A stretch of DNA of 64,000 nt, from positions 1,536,001 to 1,600,000 of the forward strand of contig NZ_OZ038524.1 in the NCBI RefSeq assembly GCF_964036635.1, given 5' to 3'. Positions 1 to 7,931 of the stretch are shown here, in pieces (positions within the stretch are counted from its first letter, which is position 1; every line of letters begins with the position of its first letter). The notes beneath the pieces were generated by a model, which had not been told where the DNA came from, made no database searches, and saw nothing but the letters and a program-made list of their open reading frames with translations. A program made the translations under genes and the position numbers. Source of the stretch: Tenacibaculum dicentrarchi (GTDB lineage Bacteria; Bacteroidota; Bacteroidia; Flavobacteriales; Flavobacteriaceae).

Positions 1-25
1 TGCAGAAAATTTAACAAGTATTTTT

Positions 26-262
26 ATGCCTATTAAAAGTTATTTAGCACATCCTTATGAAGGAGAAAAAGAAAACCTAAAAAAAGAACTAGAAACCATT
101 AATGAATGTGAAATAATTACGGCAGAAAATAAAAATATATTAATTGTTATTACAGATACTGATAATGACATTAATGATAAAAAATTAAAAGAATCTATAG
201 AAAGTTTACAAAGCTTAAAATTACTAGCCTTAGTTTCTGGATTTAATACACCTATAAAATAA
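26..262 (+). CDS. napD: NapD-like nitrate reductase maturation chaperone
   Basis: Small protein of 78 residues directly upstream of NapA. NapD proteins bind the Tat signal of the NapA precursor in the cytoplasm and hold it until its cofactors are loaded. The start (MPIKSYLAHP), the predicted alternation of strands and helices, and the size fit this ferredoxin-like fold, but NapD is poorly conserved, so the call leans on position. The gap to napA is 8 bp, so the two are surely co-transcribed. The reading frame stays open to the left window edge; the ATG at 26 is chosen because a NapD core begins almost at once after it. Confidence 0.75.
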   Translation: MPIKSYLAHPYEGEKENLKKELETINECEIITAENKNILIVITDTDNDINDKKLKESIESLQSLKLLALVSGFNTPIK

Positions 263-270
263 ATAACATT

Positions 271-2595
271 ATGAGCGCCTCTTTAACAAGTAGACGAAGT
301 TTTATAAAAAAAATGGCAGCCACAGCAGCAATGGCAGCTGCAGCAACAATGTTTCCTGGAATTATTTTTGCAAATGAACAACTCGCTGGAATACCTGAAG
401 GAGATTTAGATTGGAAAAAAGGACCTTGTCGTTTTTGCGGTGTAGGTTGTGGTATTTTAGTAGGTGTTGAAAATGGAAAAGCTATTGCTGTAAAAGGAGA
501 TCCAAACTCAACAGTAAATAAAGGATTACTTTGTGTAAAAGGATATCATCAAACAATGTGTATTCAATCTAATGATAGATTAACACATGCTTTGGTCAAA
601 AAAAATGGAAAATATGTAAAGACTCCTATAAGCGATGCCTTAGATATTGTTGCCAATAAAATGAAAGAAACCATTGAAAAACATGGTAAAGATTCGGTAG
701 CAATGTACACATCTGGTCAATCAACTATTCCTGAAGGATATATAGCTTCTAAATTTATGAAAGGTGCTATTGGTACAAATAATCTAGATTGTAACGCTCG
801 TTTATGTATGGCTAGTGCTGTAGCTGGATTTTTAACATCATTTGGAGCTGATGAACCAATGGGATGTTATGATGATTTAGATCATGCTGATTACTATATT
901 ACCTGGGGGAATAACATGGCAGAAATGCATCCTGTTTTATTTTCTAGAATGTTGTCTCAAAAAAATAAAAGAGGTGCTAAAATTATTGACCTAGCAACCA
1001 GAACAACACGCTCTAGTATGGCTGCTAATAAATCGATTCTCTTTGAACCTCAAACAGATTTAGCTATTGGTAATGCTATTTGTTACGAAATAATTAATAA
1101 TGGTTGGGTAAATAAATCATTTGTTGAAAAGCACTGTAGCTTTAGTAAAGGTCTTACTAATATGGGATATGGTTTAGAAGATAAATATAAATTTAAAGAC
1201 AAACCTACTAAAATAAATTTTGAAGAATACAAAGCATTTTTAGAAGATTATACACCTGAAAAAGTATCTAAACTAACCAAAGTATCTGTAAAAAACATTA
1301 AGTATCTAGCTGCTATTTACGGTAATCCAAATAAAAAAGTAATGTCACTTTGGTGTATGGGAGTTAACCAACATACTAGAGGTACATGGATGAATAATAT
1401 TATTTATAACATTCACTTACTAACTGGTAAAATTTCACAACCAGGAAATAGTCCTTTTTCTTTAACAGGTCAGCCTTCTGCTTGTGGAACTGCTCGTGAA
1501 GTAGGAACATTTACACATAAACTTCCAAAAGGAGTTGTAATGAATCCTAAACACAGAGCAAAAGCAGCTAAAATTTGGAAAGTTCCTGTTGAAAGAATTC
1601 CATCAAAACCAACATATCACGCAACAGAAATGTTTAGAGCTGTTGACAGAGGCGATATTAAATTTATTTGGACACAAGCTGTAAATCCGTTAGTATCATT
1701 ACCAAAAACGAGTCGTTATCGTCCTGCAATGGAAAAAGAATCTTGTTTTGTAGTGGTTTCTGATGTATTCCCTACACCTACTTCGGATGTTGCTGATGTT
1801 ATTTTACCAGCTGCTTGGCATATCGAAAAAGACGGATTATATGGTAATTCAGAAAGAAGAACCCAACATTGGAACAAAATGGTGGAAGCTCCTGGTGATG
1901 CAACGCCTGATGCTTGGATGTTTATCGAAGTAGCCAAACGAATGGGATTCGGAGATTTATTTCCTTATAGTAAAGAAAATCATGCCGAAGAAATTTATAA
2001 TGAATACCGTAAATTTCATGAAGGTGCAAAACACGGAATGGCACCTTTAGAGGTTTTAAAAAAACAATCTGGGGCTATTTGGCCTTATGTTGATGGAAAA
2101 TCTACACAATGGAGATTCAATTCAAAATATGACCCTGCTTGTAAAAATGGAGAAGATTTTCACTTCTACGGAAAACCTGACGGAAAAGCAGTTATATGGC
2201 AACGTCCTTTTGAACCTGCTCCTGAAATGCCTGATGAAACATATCCATTTTGGCTAAATACAGGTAGAGTTATCGAACATTGGCACACAGGTTCTATGAC
2301 TCGAAGAATACCTGTTTTACACAAAGCAATGCCACACGCTTACATTGAATTACATCCTGAAGATGCTAAAAAATACGGCATCAGAAATGGTGAAAAAATT
2401 AAAGTAAGTTCAAAAAGAGGCTCTTGTATTTTACCTGCATCTATCAATGAAAGAGGATTACCTACAAAAGGACAAGTTTTTGTACCATTTTTTGATGAAA
2501 ACATGCTAATTAATGATGTTACTTTAGATGCCTTCTGCCCTATTTCTAAAGAACCAGATTATAAAAAATGTGCTGTTAAAATAGAAAAAGCATAA
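271..2595 (+). CDS. napA: periplasmic nitrate reductase catalytic subunit NapA
   Basis: Molybdopterin enzyme that reduces nitrate to nitrite in the periplasm. The N-terminus carries a twin-arginine signal (SRRSFIKK, residues 7-14) followed by an Ala-rich hydrophobic stretch ending near FA at 33-34. A [4Fe-4S] site follows with Cys53, Cys56, Cys60 and Cys88. The segment NARLCMASA gives Cys179 as the expected molybdenum ligand, which separates NapA from the Asp-ligated NarG type. The C-terminal third has the cofactor-binding fold with WLNTGRVIEHWHTGSMT near 677-693. The 774-residue length is normal for monomeric or NapAB-type enzymes. It lies between napD and a multihaem gene with 3-8 bp spacers, so it is part of one operon. 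Confidence 0.96.
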   Translation: MSASLTSRRSFIKKMAATAAMAAAATMFPGIIFANEQLAGIPEGDLDWKKGPCRFCGVGCGILVGVENGKAIAVKGDPNSTVNKGLLCVKGYHQTMCIQSNDRLTHALVKKNGKYVKTPISDALDIVANKMKETIEKHGKDSVAMYTSGQSTIPEGYIASKFMKGAIGTNNLDCNARLCMASAVAGFLTSFGADEPMGCYDDLDHADYYITWGNNMAEMHPVLFSRMLSQKNKRGAKIIDLATRTTRSSMAANKSILFEPQTDLAIGNAICYEIINNGWVNKSFVEKHCSFSKGLTNMGYGLEDKYKFKDKPTKINFEEYKAFLEDYTPEKVSKLTKVSVKNIKYLAAIYGNPNKKVMSLWCMGVNQHTRGTWMNNIIYNIHLLTGKISQPGNSPFSLTGQPSACGTAREVGTFTHKLPKGVVMNPKHRAKAAKIWKVPVERIPSKPTYHATEMFRAVDRGDIKFIWTQAVNPLVSLPKTSRYRPAMEKESCFVVVSDVFPTPTSDVADVILPAAWHIEKDGLYGNSERRTQHWNKMVEAPGDATPDAWMFIEVAKRMGFGDLFPYSKENHAEEIYNEYRKFHEGAKHGMAPLEVLKKQSGAIWPYVDGKSTQWRFNSKYDPACKNGEDFHFYGKPDGKAVIWQRPFEPAPEMPDETYPFWLNTGRVIEHWHTGSMTRRIPVLHKAMPHAYIELHPEDAKKYGIRNGEKIKVSSKRGSCILPASINERGLPTKGQVFVPFFDENMLINDVTLDAFCPISKEPDYKKCAVKIEKA

Positions 2596-2598
2596 ATT

Positions 2599-3276
2599 AT
2601 GAGAAAACGATTAGGTATCATATCGCTATTTGTAATGTTGTTTATTGCTTTTATTGTTATTTGGAATTATAGTTATTACCAAGGACAAGAAAAAGCATAC
2701 ATCCCTATCAAAGAAAGCAAATCAGTTCAAATAATTCCTTCGGAAGCAGGTGTTTTTAAACGGTCAGAACATGCTTTAGATTATTCTAAAATACCTGTTG
2801 ATGAAAAACATCAAAGAAATTTAAAATCATATTATAATAATAGAGCCTATCATGGAGCACCACCAAGTATTCCACATCCTACGGATGAAAATAACATAGG
2901 TGATAACACTTGTTTAAAATGTCATGAAAATGGCGGATTTGTAAATAAATTCAATGCTTATACACCTGTTACACCACATCCTGAATTGGTAAATTGTAAA
3001 CAGTGTCATGTTGCTCAAAAATCAAAAACACTGTTTAAAAATGGAAATTTCGCAAAAGTACATGCTCCTAAAGTTGGAAATAATAATGCTTTAATAACAA
3101 GTCCGCCTGCAATACCTCATCAAATACAATTACGTGAAAATTGTTTAGCATGTCATGCAGGACCTAGTGCACCTAAAGAGATTAGAGTTTCACACCCTGA
3201 ACGTGTTAATTGCAGACAATGTCATGTTCCAAACAATAAAGAACTTACTAGAATTAACGATTTTATCAGAAAATAA
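2599..3276 (+). CDS. napB: tetrahaem NapB-like cytochrome c subunit
   Basis: Electron-transfer partner of NapA. Residues 6-23 are a hydrophobic signal or anchor. Four haem motifs are visible: CLKCH 105-109, CKQCH 133-137, CLACH 182-186 and CRQCH 204-208. NapB normally has two. Here the signature order PPxIPH, CxxCH, HPE, NCxQCHV occurs twice in tandem (about 88-140 and 169-211), so the protein looks like an internal duplication of the NapB dihaem unit. The gene begins 3 bp after napA. The subunit role is inferred from this pattern and from the neighbours; a generic multihaem cytochrome is the alternative. Confidence 0.82.
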   Translation: MRKRLGIISLFVMLFIAFIVIWNYSYYQGQEKAYIPIKESKSVQIIPSEAGVFKRSEHALDYSKIPVDEKHQRNLKSYYNNRAYHGAPPSIPHPTDENNIGDNTCLKCHENGGFVNKFNAYTPVTPHPELVNCKQCHVAQKSKTLFKNGNFAKVHAPKVGNNNALITSPPAIPHQIQLRENCLACHAGPSAPKEIRVSHPERVNCRQCHVPNNKELTRINDFIRK

Positions 3277-3282
3277 AACATA

Positions 3283-3912
3283 ATGATACACAAAAATTAT
3301 ATAAAACAACTTTGGTTTTTAGGAATCGTTTTTTTATTGATAAGTACTTCTTGTAAACATAAAGAAGATGAATATCATAGCGTTAACGATAAAATTGAAG
3401 CAAAAAGTAAACACTATAAAGGGATAACTATTTCATCAGAAAAATATACTGCAAATTTAAAATTAGTAGAAATAACAGAAAATGGAATAACCTTTTCTAT
3501 TCCTGATAGAAAAAATGCTATAAAGTCATACGCTTGTACAGAATGCCACAGTAAACCTTTGGATAAAATGCAAGAAAAAGACCTAAAAAAAGCACATTGG
3601 AATATTAAATTAAATCATGCAGATGCCAATACAATGAGCTGTACAACTTGCCATAATGGAAACAATATGGACAATCTTAAAAGTATAACAGGACATGCTA
3701 TTGATTTTAATAACAGTTATAAATTATGTAGCCAATGTCATCAAAAACAATACAAAGATTGGACAGGTGGCGCACATGGTAAACGAATTGATAGCTGGGC
3801 GCCTCCAAGAGCATCAAAAACTTGTGTAAATTGTCATAATCCACATTCGCCTGGTTTTGAAACAAAATGGCCTGCAAGATTTAATACACAAATAGAAAAA
3901 GAACGTAAATAA
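3283..3912 (+). CDS. tetrahaem cytochrome c lipoprotein
   Basis: A 209-residue protein with a signal peptide ending in a lipobox (STSC, Cys24), so it is probably tethered to a membrane on the periplasmic side. Four CxxCH motifs bind haem c: CTECH 85-89, CTTCH 120-124, CSQCH 149-153 and CVNCH 181-185. Extra His residues such as those in GGAHGKR could act as distal ligands. It resembles cytochrome c3 or NapC/NrfH-like carriers in motif count, but it lacks the long N-terminal membrane helix of NapC. It starts 6 bp after the NapB-like gene and precedes the Fe-S and NrfD-type genes. I infer that it shuttles electrons between the quinol-oxidising module and NapAB. Confidence 0.8.
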   Translation: MIHKNYIKQLWFLGIVFLLISTSCKHKEDEYHSVNDKIEAKSKHYKGITISSEKYTANLKLVEITENGITFSIPDRKNAIKSYACTECHSKPLDKMQEKDLKKAHWNIKLNHADANTMSCTTCHNGNNMDNLKSITGHAIDFNNSYKLCSQCHQKQYKDWTGGAHGKRIDSWAPPRASKTCVNCHNPHSPGFETKWPARFNTQIEKERK

Positions 3913-3924
3913 CCTAACATTTCA

Positions 3925-3959
3925 TTAATATCAATTAGTTTTTTTGATTTTGATATTAA
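3925..3959. repeat. 10-bp perfect inverted repeat upstream of the Fe-S gene
   Basis: TTAATATCAA (3925-3934) and its exact complement TTGATATTAA (3950-3959) flank a 15-bp T-rich spacer, ending 21 bp before the Fe-S subunit start at 3981. It could be an operator, or a hairpin that tunes expression between the cytochrome genes and the Fe-S gene. Nothing in it names a regulator. Confidence 0.45.
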
Positions 3960-3980
3960 CGATTTTATAGAAAAGAATAT

Positions 3981-5135
3981 ATGAGTGGAATTGGTAAATA
4001 TTTTAGGTTGAATTTAAACAACACAACTAAACAAAAGGCTTCAAGTGGCGGATGTGGTTGTAGTAGTACTTCTGATGGATGTAATTCTCATTCTTCAAAA
4101 GAAGAAAATAAAAAGGTATCCGAAAAAAAAATAAGCAACGACGAGTTTTTTAGAGCTGCTGTAGATGCTTCTATTGGTGAAGAAAGACATAAAGATGGTT
4201 TTGAGCAAGTTTTTGATGTAAAAATGGATCGGAGAAGTGCCTTTAAAAAACTAACAGCTAGTTTATTAATTGGTGCTGGAGCAGTTTCATCTTGTACAAG
4301 TGTTGTTTCTAGTGATGCATCAAAAGAAAAAGCACAAATAGACTGGGAAGAGCAATTTAAAGGAAACTATAAATTGATGGATGACAAAGAAAAAAGTGCC
4401 ACTGTTGATAGATTAGTACGTTCTTATCAATTACGTACAGGTAAAAACGTGAGTATGTCATCAAAAAATGCCGAAGAAGATGTATTATTTGGTTATGCTT
4501 TCAATATTTCTAAATGTCAGGGATATATGGATTGTGTAAGCGCTTGTGTTGAAGAAAATAATCAGGATAGAAATTCGCAAATGGAATATATCCGTATTCA
4601 TGAAATGAAAGACGGAAAAGGTTTTAATTTCCATGAAGCTGATGATAATTATTATCATGAAGTGCCTGCGGAAGGACATTTTTATATGGGAACACAATGT
4701 TTTCATTGTGATAATCCACCTTGTGTAGAAGTTTGCCCTGTTCAAGCTACTTGGCGAGAAGAAGACGGAATTGTTGTTGTTGATTACGATTGGTGTGTCG
4801 GTTGTAGATACTGTATGGCTGCTTGCCCTTACGATGGTCGTCGTTTTAATTGGAGTAAACCCGAAGTTCCTGAAGAAGAAGTGAATAAAAATCAGCATTA
4901 TTTAGGAAATCGAATGCGTAAAAAAGGTGTAATGGAAAAATGTACTTTCTGTGTGCAACGTTCTAGAGCTGGTAAAAATCCTGCTTGTGTTGAGGCCTGT
5001 CCTACTGGCGCACGTATTTTTGGAAATTTACTAGACCCTGAAAGCACTATTCGCTGGGTTTTAGAAAACAAGAAAGTATTCCGATTAAAAGAAGATTTAG
5101 GTACAGAACCTAAGTTTTGGTATTTTATGGATTAA
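3981..5135 (+). CDS. NrfC-type 4Fe-4S protein with internal Tat signal
   Basis: Electron-transfer subunit of the NrfC/PsrB/DmsB class, 384 residues. An unusual N-terminal extension of about 80 residues holds Cys25, Cys27 and Cys34 in a GGCGC-rich patch. It is followed by an internal twin-arginine motif (DRRSAFKK, Arg84-Arg85), a hydrophobic run and a possible lipobox Cys105. Cluster motifs follow: C179-x4-C184-x3-C188 (one expected Cys replaced by Tyr182), then CFHCDNPPCVEVC, CVGCRYCMAAC and CTFC with a distant CVEAC. It probably passes electrons from the NrfD-type protein encoded 202 bp downstream to the periplasmic cytochromes. Family membership is clear; its role in nitrate reduction is inferred from location. 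Confidence 0.85.
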   Translation: MSGIGKYFRLNLNNTTKQKASSGGCGCSSTSDGCNSHSSKEENKKVSEKKISNDEFFRAAVDASIGEERHKDGFEQVFDVKMDRRSAFKKLTASLLIGAGAVSSCTSVVSSDASKEKAQIDWEEQFKGNYKLMDDKEKSATVDRLVRSYQLRTGKNVSMSSKNAEEDVLFGYAFNISKCQGYMDCVSACVEENNQDRNSQMEYIRIHEMKDGKGFNFHEADDNYYHEVPAEGHFYMGTQCFHCDNPPCVEVCPVQATWREEDGIVVVDYDWCVGCRYCMAACPYDGRRFNWSKPEVPEEEVNKNQHYLGNRMRKKGVMEKCTFCVQRSRAGKNPACVEACPTGARIFGNLLDPESTIRWVLENKKVFRLKEDLGTEPKFWYFMD

Positions 5136-5143
5136 CTTCTTTT

Positions 5144-5301
5144 GCGTTAGGGATTGCAGTGGTATCCTTTTTAAAATTTTTTAATAAATAAGCACACTAT
5201 TTTAATATAACAAAACTTATTAAAATAAGTACTTAATATAGTAGAAATTAAATTTTAAAAAGATTTAACGGAAAGCCCGACCCTTTTGGGGAACGCCCTA
5301 A
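5144..5301 (+). ncRNA. candidate structured RNA or dispersed Flavobacteriaceae element
   Basis: This intergenic stretch between the Fe-S and NrfD-type genes is not AT-random. Its ends can pair: TTAGGG at 5147-5152 with CCCTAA at 5296-5301. Inside, GGAT 5151-5154 can pair with ATCC 5164-5167, and CCC near 5281 with GGG near 5288 around TTTT. The two conserved-looking blocks, GGATTGCAGTGGTATCC and GGAAAGCCCGACCC, match my memory of an intergenic sequence common in this family and perhaps the Flavo-1 RNA motif; I cannot verify this. Strand is assigned from the flanking genes only. It could alternatively be a repetitive element with no RNA function. Confidence 0.45.
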
Positions 5302-5337
5302 ATAATAGATATAATAAGCATTATAATAAAAAATAAA

Positions 5338-6567
5338 ATGAGAAAACTTAAAGTTTTTACAAGTTTAATTAAAGACAGTCTCGACATTATTACTCATGGC
5401 TCTAAAAAGTATCATTTATGGATGGCTTTTTTAACCTTAATAATGTTGATTGGAATGTATTGTTATTCGATTCAAATAGAACACGGATTGAGTGTTACCG
5501 GTATGACAGACCGTGTAAGTTGGGGATTATATATTTCTAATTTTACCTTTTTAGTGGGTGTTGCTGCGGCTGCTGTTATGCTAGTAATGCCTACCTATGT
5601 TTTAAAAGATGTCGATTTTAAACAAGCCGTACTTATAGGAGAAGGCTTAGCCGTTGCCGCCTTAATAATGTGTTTAGCTTTTGTGGTTGCCGATATGGGA
5701 GGTCCTGCCGTTTTATGGCATATGATGCCGATTATTGGTGTTTTTAACTTCCCTAATTCAATGCTTACTTGGGATGTTATCGCTTTAAATGGTTATTTAT
5801 TTATAAATATTAGCATTCCTTTTTATATTTTATTCAGACATTATCAAGGAAAAGAATCTAAGAAAAGTGTGTATTTACCTGGAGCAATACTTTCTGTTTT
5901 TTGGGCAGTTGGTATTCACTTAGTAACCGCATTTTTATATCAAGGATTACAAGCAAAACCCTTTTGGAATACCGCATTATTAGGACCTCGATTTTTAGCC
6001 TCTGCTTTTGCTGCTGGTCCTGCATTAATTATTTTAGTATTAGCTATTATTAGAACTTATACCGAGTTTAAAATTGAAGATAAAACTATTAAAAAATTAG
6101 CTTTAGTAGTTACTGTTGCTGCTCAAATTAACTTAATTATGTTAGTTTCTGAATTATTTAAAGAATTTTATGCACCAACACACCATAGTGAAAGTGCGTA
6201 TTATTTATTCTTCGGATTAGATGGAAAAACAGCTTTATTACCATGGATTTGGACAGCTATTACATTAAATGTTTTAGCAACCGTTTTATTAACTTTTCAT
6301 AAACTCCGTAATAATTTTAAAGTACTGTTTTTTGCTTGTAGTATTTTATTTATTGCCATTTGGATTGAAAAAGGTTTTGGTTTAATTGTTCCTGGATTTA
6401 TCCCAGGTCCTTACGGTAAAATAGCAGAATACACACCTACTGGAATTGAAATTGGTGTTACCTTAGGTATTTGGGCAATGGGAGCACTTATTTTTACCGT
6501 TTTAGCAAGAACAGCTATTCAAATTGAAATTGGTAAAATGAGATACAAAAAAAAGTCAAATGACTAA
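5338..6567 (+). CDS. NrfD/PsrC-family membrane subunit
   Basis: A 409-residue integral membrane protein with about ten predicted helices. It begins with a short cytoplasmic stretch, then helices at about 28-48, 68-85 and onward to the C-terminus. Features such as GMTDRVSWGLYI and the second helix pair are typical of NrfD/PsrC/HmcC-type subunits, which oxidise quinol in the membrane and hand electrons to an NrfC-type Fe-S partner. The preceding Fe-S gene fits that pairing. I infer that this pair supplies electrons to the Nap enzyme in place of NapC or NapGH. The ATG at 5338 is the first start before the first helix. The C-terminus ends in a basic tail. Confidence 0.88.
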   Translation: MRKLKVFTSLIKDSLDIITHGSKKYHLWMAFLTLIMLIGMYCYSIQIEHGLSVTGMTDRVSWGLYISNFTFLVGVAAAAVMLVMPTYVLKDVDFKQAVLIGEGLAVAALIMCLAFVVADMGGPAVLWHMMPIIGVFNFPNSMLTWDVIALNGYLFINISIPFYILFRHYQGKESKKSVYLPGAILSVFWAVGIHLVTAFLYQGLQAKPFWNTALLGPRFLASAFAAGPALIILVLAIIRTYTEFKIEDKTIKKLALVVTVAAQINLIMLVSELFKEFYAPTHHSESAYYLFFGLDGKTALLPWIWTAITLNVLATVLLTFHKLRNNFKVLFFACSILFIAIWIEKGFGLIVPGFIPGPYGKIAEYTPTGIEIGVTLGIWAMGALIFTVLARTAIQIEIGKMRYKKKSND

Positions 6568-6609
6568 TTTTTATAAGAGCATTTTTTATTTCTAAAAAAA
6601 TAGATTTTA

Positions 6610-6634
6610 TAAAATAACAAAAAACGTTATTTTA
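6610..6634. promoter_or_regulatory. 9-bp perfect inverted repeat before the XRE-cupin gene
   Basis: TAAAATAAC (6610-6618) and GTTATTTTA (6626-6634) are exact complements around a 7-bp spacer and end 14 bp before the regulator start at 6649. The position suits an operator for self-repression by the encoded helix-turn-helix protein. The regulator link is inference. Confidence 0.45.
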
Positions 6635-6648
6635 GCAAATAAAAAAGC

Positions 6649-7224
6649 ATGAGTAATTTTTTAATAGGTATTGGTAAACGTATCAAAATCATTCGAAAAG
6701 AACAAAAATTAACCATTAGTGAAGTTGCTTCAAATGCAGGTGTATCAAATGGTTTAATTTCTAGAATAGAAAACGGAAGAACCATTCCATCATTACCTGT
6801 TTTATTAGAATTAATAAGTGCCTTAAAAATTGATGCAAGTGCTTTTTTTAAAGATATTGAAAATTCACAAGCAAGTAATTATATTCATATTAGAAAAGAA
6901 CAACAACAATTAATTGAAAAAGAAGTTGAAGCTAAAGGTTTTACTTATAATTATATTTTTAGTAAAAGTTTATCTGCCATAGGTTTTGAAGCTGTTATTT
7001 TAAATATAAACCCAAACTCTAAAAGAGAGAAAGTAGTTACTGATGCTTGGGAGTTTAAATATATTATTAGCGGAAGTTGTACATATTATATTGGTGAAGA
7101 TGAAATTATTGTAAATAAAGGTGATTCGTTATATTTTAACGGAAAAATACCTCATCTACCTTTTAATCATACAGCACAAGATTGTACAATGCTTGTGCTG
7201 TATTTTTTTATTGATGCTAATTAA
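6649..7224 (+). CDS. XRE-family regulator with C-terminal cupin domain
   Basis: A 191-residue protein with an N-terminal helix-turn-helix of the Cro/C1 type (about residues 9-63, including SNGLISRIENGRTIPS) and a C-terminal cupin sensor (about 110-188, with KYIISGSCTYYIGEDE and the proline-containing KIPHLPFNHT). Such regulators bind DNA with the HTH and a small molecule with the cupin. The gene converges on the phosphonatase-like gene and overlaps its end by 4 bp. Its nearest functional neighbours are therefore the phosphonate cluster on one side and the Nap cluster upstream. I favour control of the phosphonate genes, with moderate doubt. An inverted repeat sits just upstream. Confidence 0.85.
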   Translation: MSNFLIGIGKRIKIIRKEQKLTISEVASNAGVSNGLISRIENGRTIPSLPVLLELISALKIDASAFFKDIENSQASNYIHIRKEQQQLIEKEVEAKGFTYNYIFSKSLSAIGFEAVILNINPNSKREKVVTDAWEFKYIISGSCTYYIGEDEIIVNKGDSLYFNGKIPHLPFNHTAQDCTMLVLYFFIDAN

Positions 7225-7922
7225 ATTACTTTAAAAGTATCTTTTAAATTTACCAATGATTCTAAAACATACGTTGGTTTTTCTTTTTCTAATTGTACTT
7301 TTGTTTGTGCACCCGATAAAACACCTACTGTAATTCCACAACCTGCATTTTTTCCTTCTTCAATATCAATAGCAGAATCACCTGCTTTTAACACTTTTGA
7401 AGCATCAGTAATTCCGAATAATTCCATAGCTTGAAATATCATATCTGGGTGTGGACGACCGTTTACAACATCACTTGCTGTAATTAACGCATCATAATGT
7501 ATTTTTTCATCCCACTGTAATTTATCTAATAATAAAGTCGCTGTTTTTCTATCATATCCTGTGTTTAAAACAACTTTAATTCCTTCCGATCGTAAATTTA
7601 ACAACACCTTTTCAACTCCTTTTATCGGTTTTACTTCTAAAACGCCATACGCCACTGCTAATAATTTTTTAAAATTATCAAAAATAGTTTGAGAATCTTT
7701 TAATTTATCAGAATTTAAATGTATTAAAACATCTTTAATTGCTTTATGTTTTTCTTTACCTGCTCCATATTCTAAAACAGTTTCTAAAGAAACCTCAACA
7801 TTAAAATTTTGTATTGCTTTATGTAATGTTTTATATACTACATTTTGCTCATCGACTGTTGTTCCTGCCATATCAAAAACAACCATTTCTATTTTTCTCT
7901 TTGTTTCGCTCATCATCATCAT
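7221..7922 (-). CDS. phosphonatase-like HAD hydrolase
   Basis: HAD-superfamily protein of 233 residues related to phosphonoacetaldehyde hydrolase. The nucleophile motif is FDMAGTTVD (Asp17, Asp24), matching the AGTTVD form typical of phosphonatases. Lys56 in GAGKEKHKA falls where PhnX has its Schiff-base lysine. Later HAD motifs are NTGYDRKT and GDSAIDIEEGKNAG. If both residues act as in PhnX, the enzyme could split the C-P bond of phosphonoacetaldehyde or a relative. Four ATG codons in a row at 7922-7911 make the exact start uncertain. It lies 9 bp behind the FAD oxidoreductase gene, last in a cluster that starts with a TonB receptor. Confidence 0.85.
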   Translation of the reverse strand: MMMMSETKRKIEMVVFDMAGTTVDEQNVVYKTLHKAIQNFNVEVSLETVLEYGAGKEKHKAIKDVLIHLNSDKLKDSQTIFDNFKKLLAVAYGVLEVKPIKGVEKVLLNLRSEGIKVVLNTGYDRKTATLLLDKLQWDEKIHYDALITASDVVNGRPHPDMIFQAMELFGITDASKVLKAGDSAIDIEEGKNAGCGITVGVLSGAQTKVQLEKEKPTYVLESLVNLKDTFKVI

Positions 7923-7931
7923 TATTATGTA

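Noticed and set aside
4485..4898. Minus-strand open frame of 137 codons inside the Fe-S subunit gene
   Set aside because: It is antisense to a gene with intact cluster motifs; its composition (His/Ile/Ser-rich low-complexity) and lack of any motif mark it as a shadow frame.
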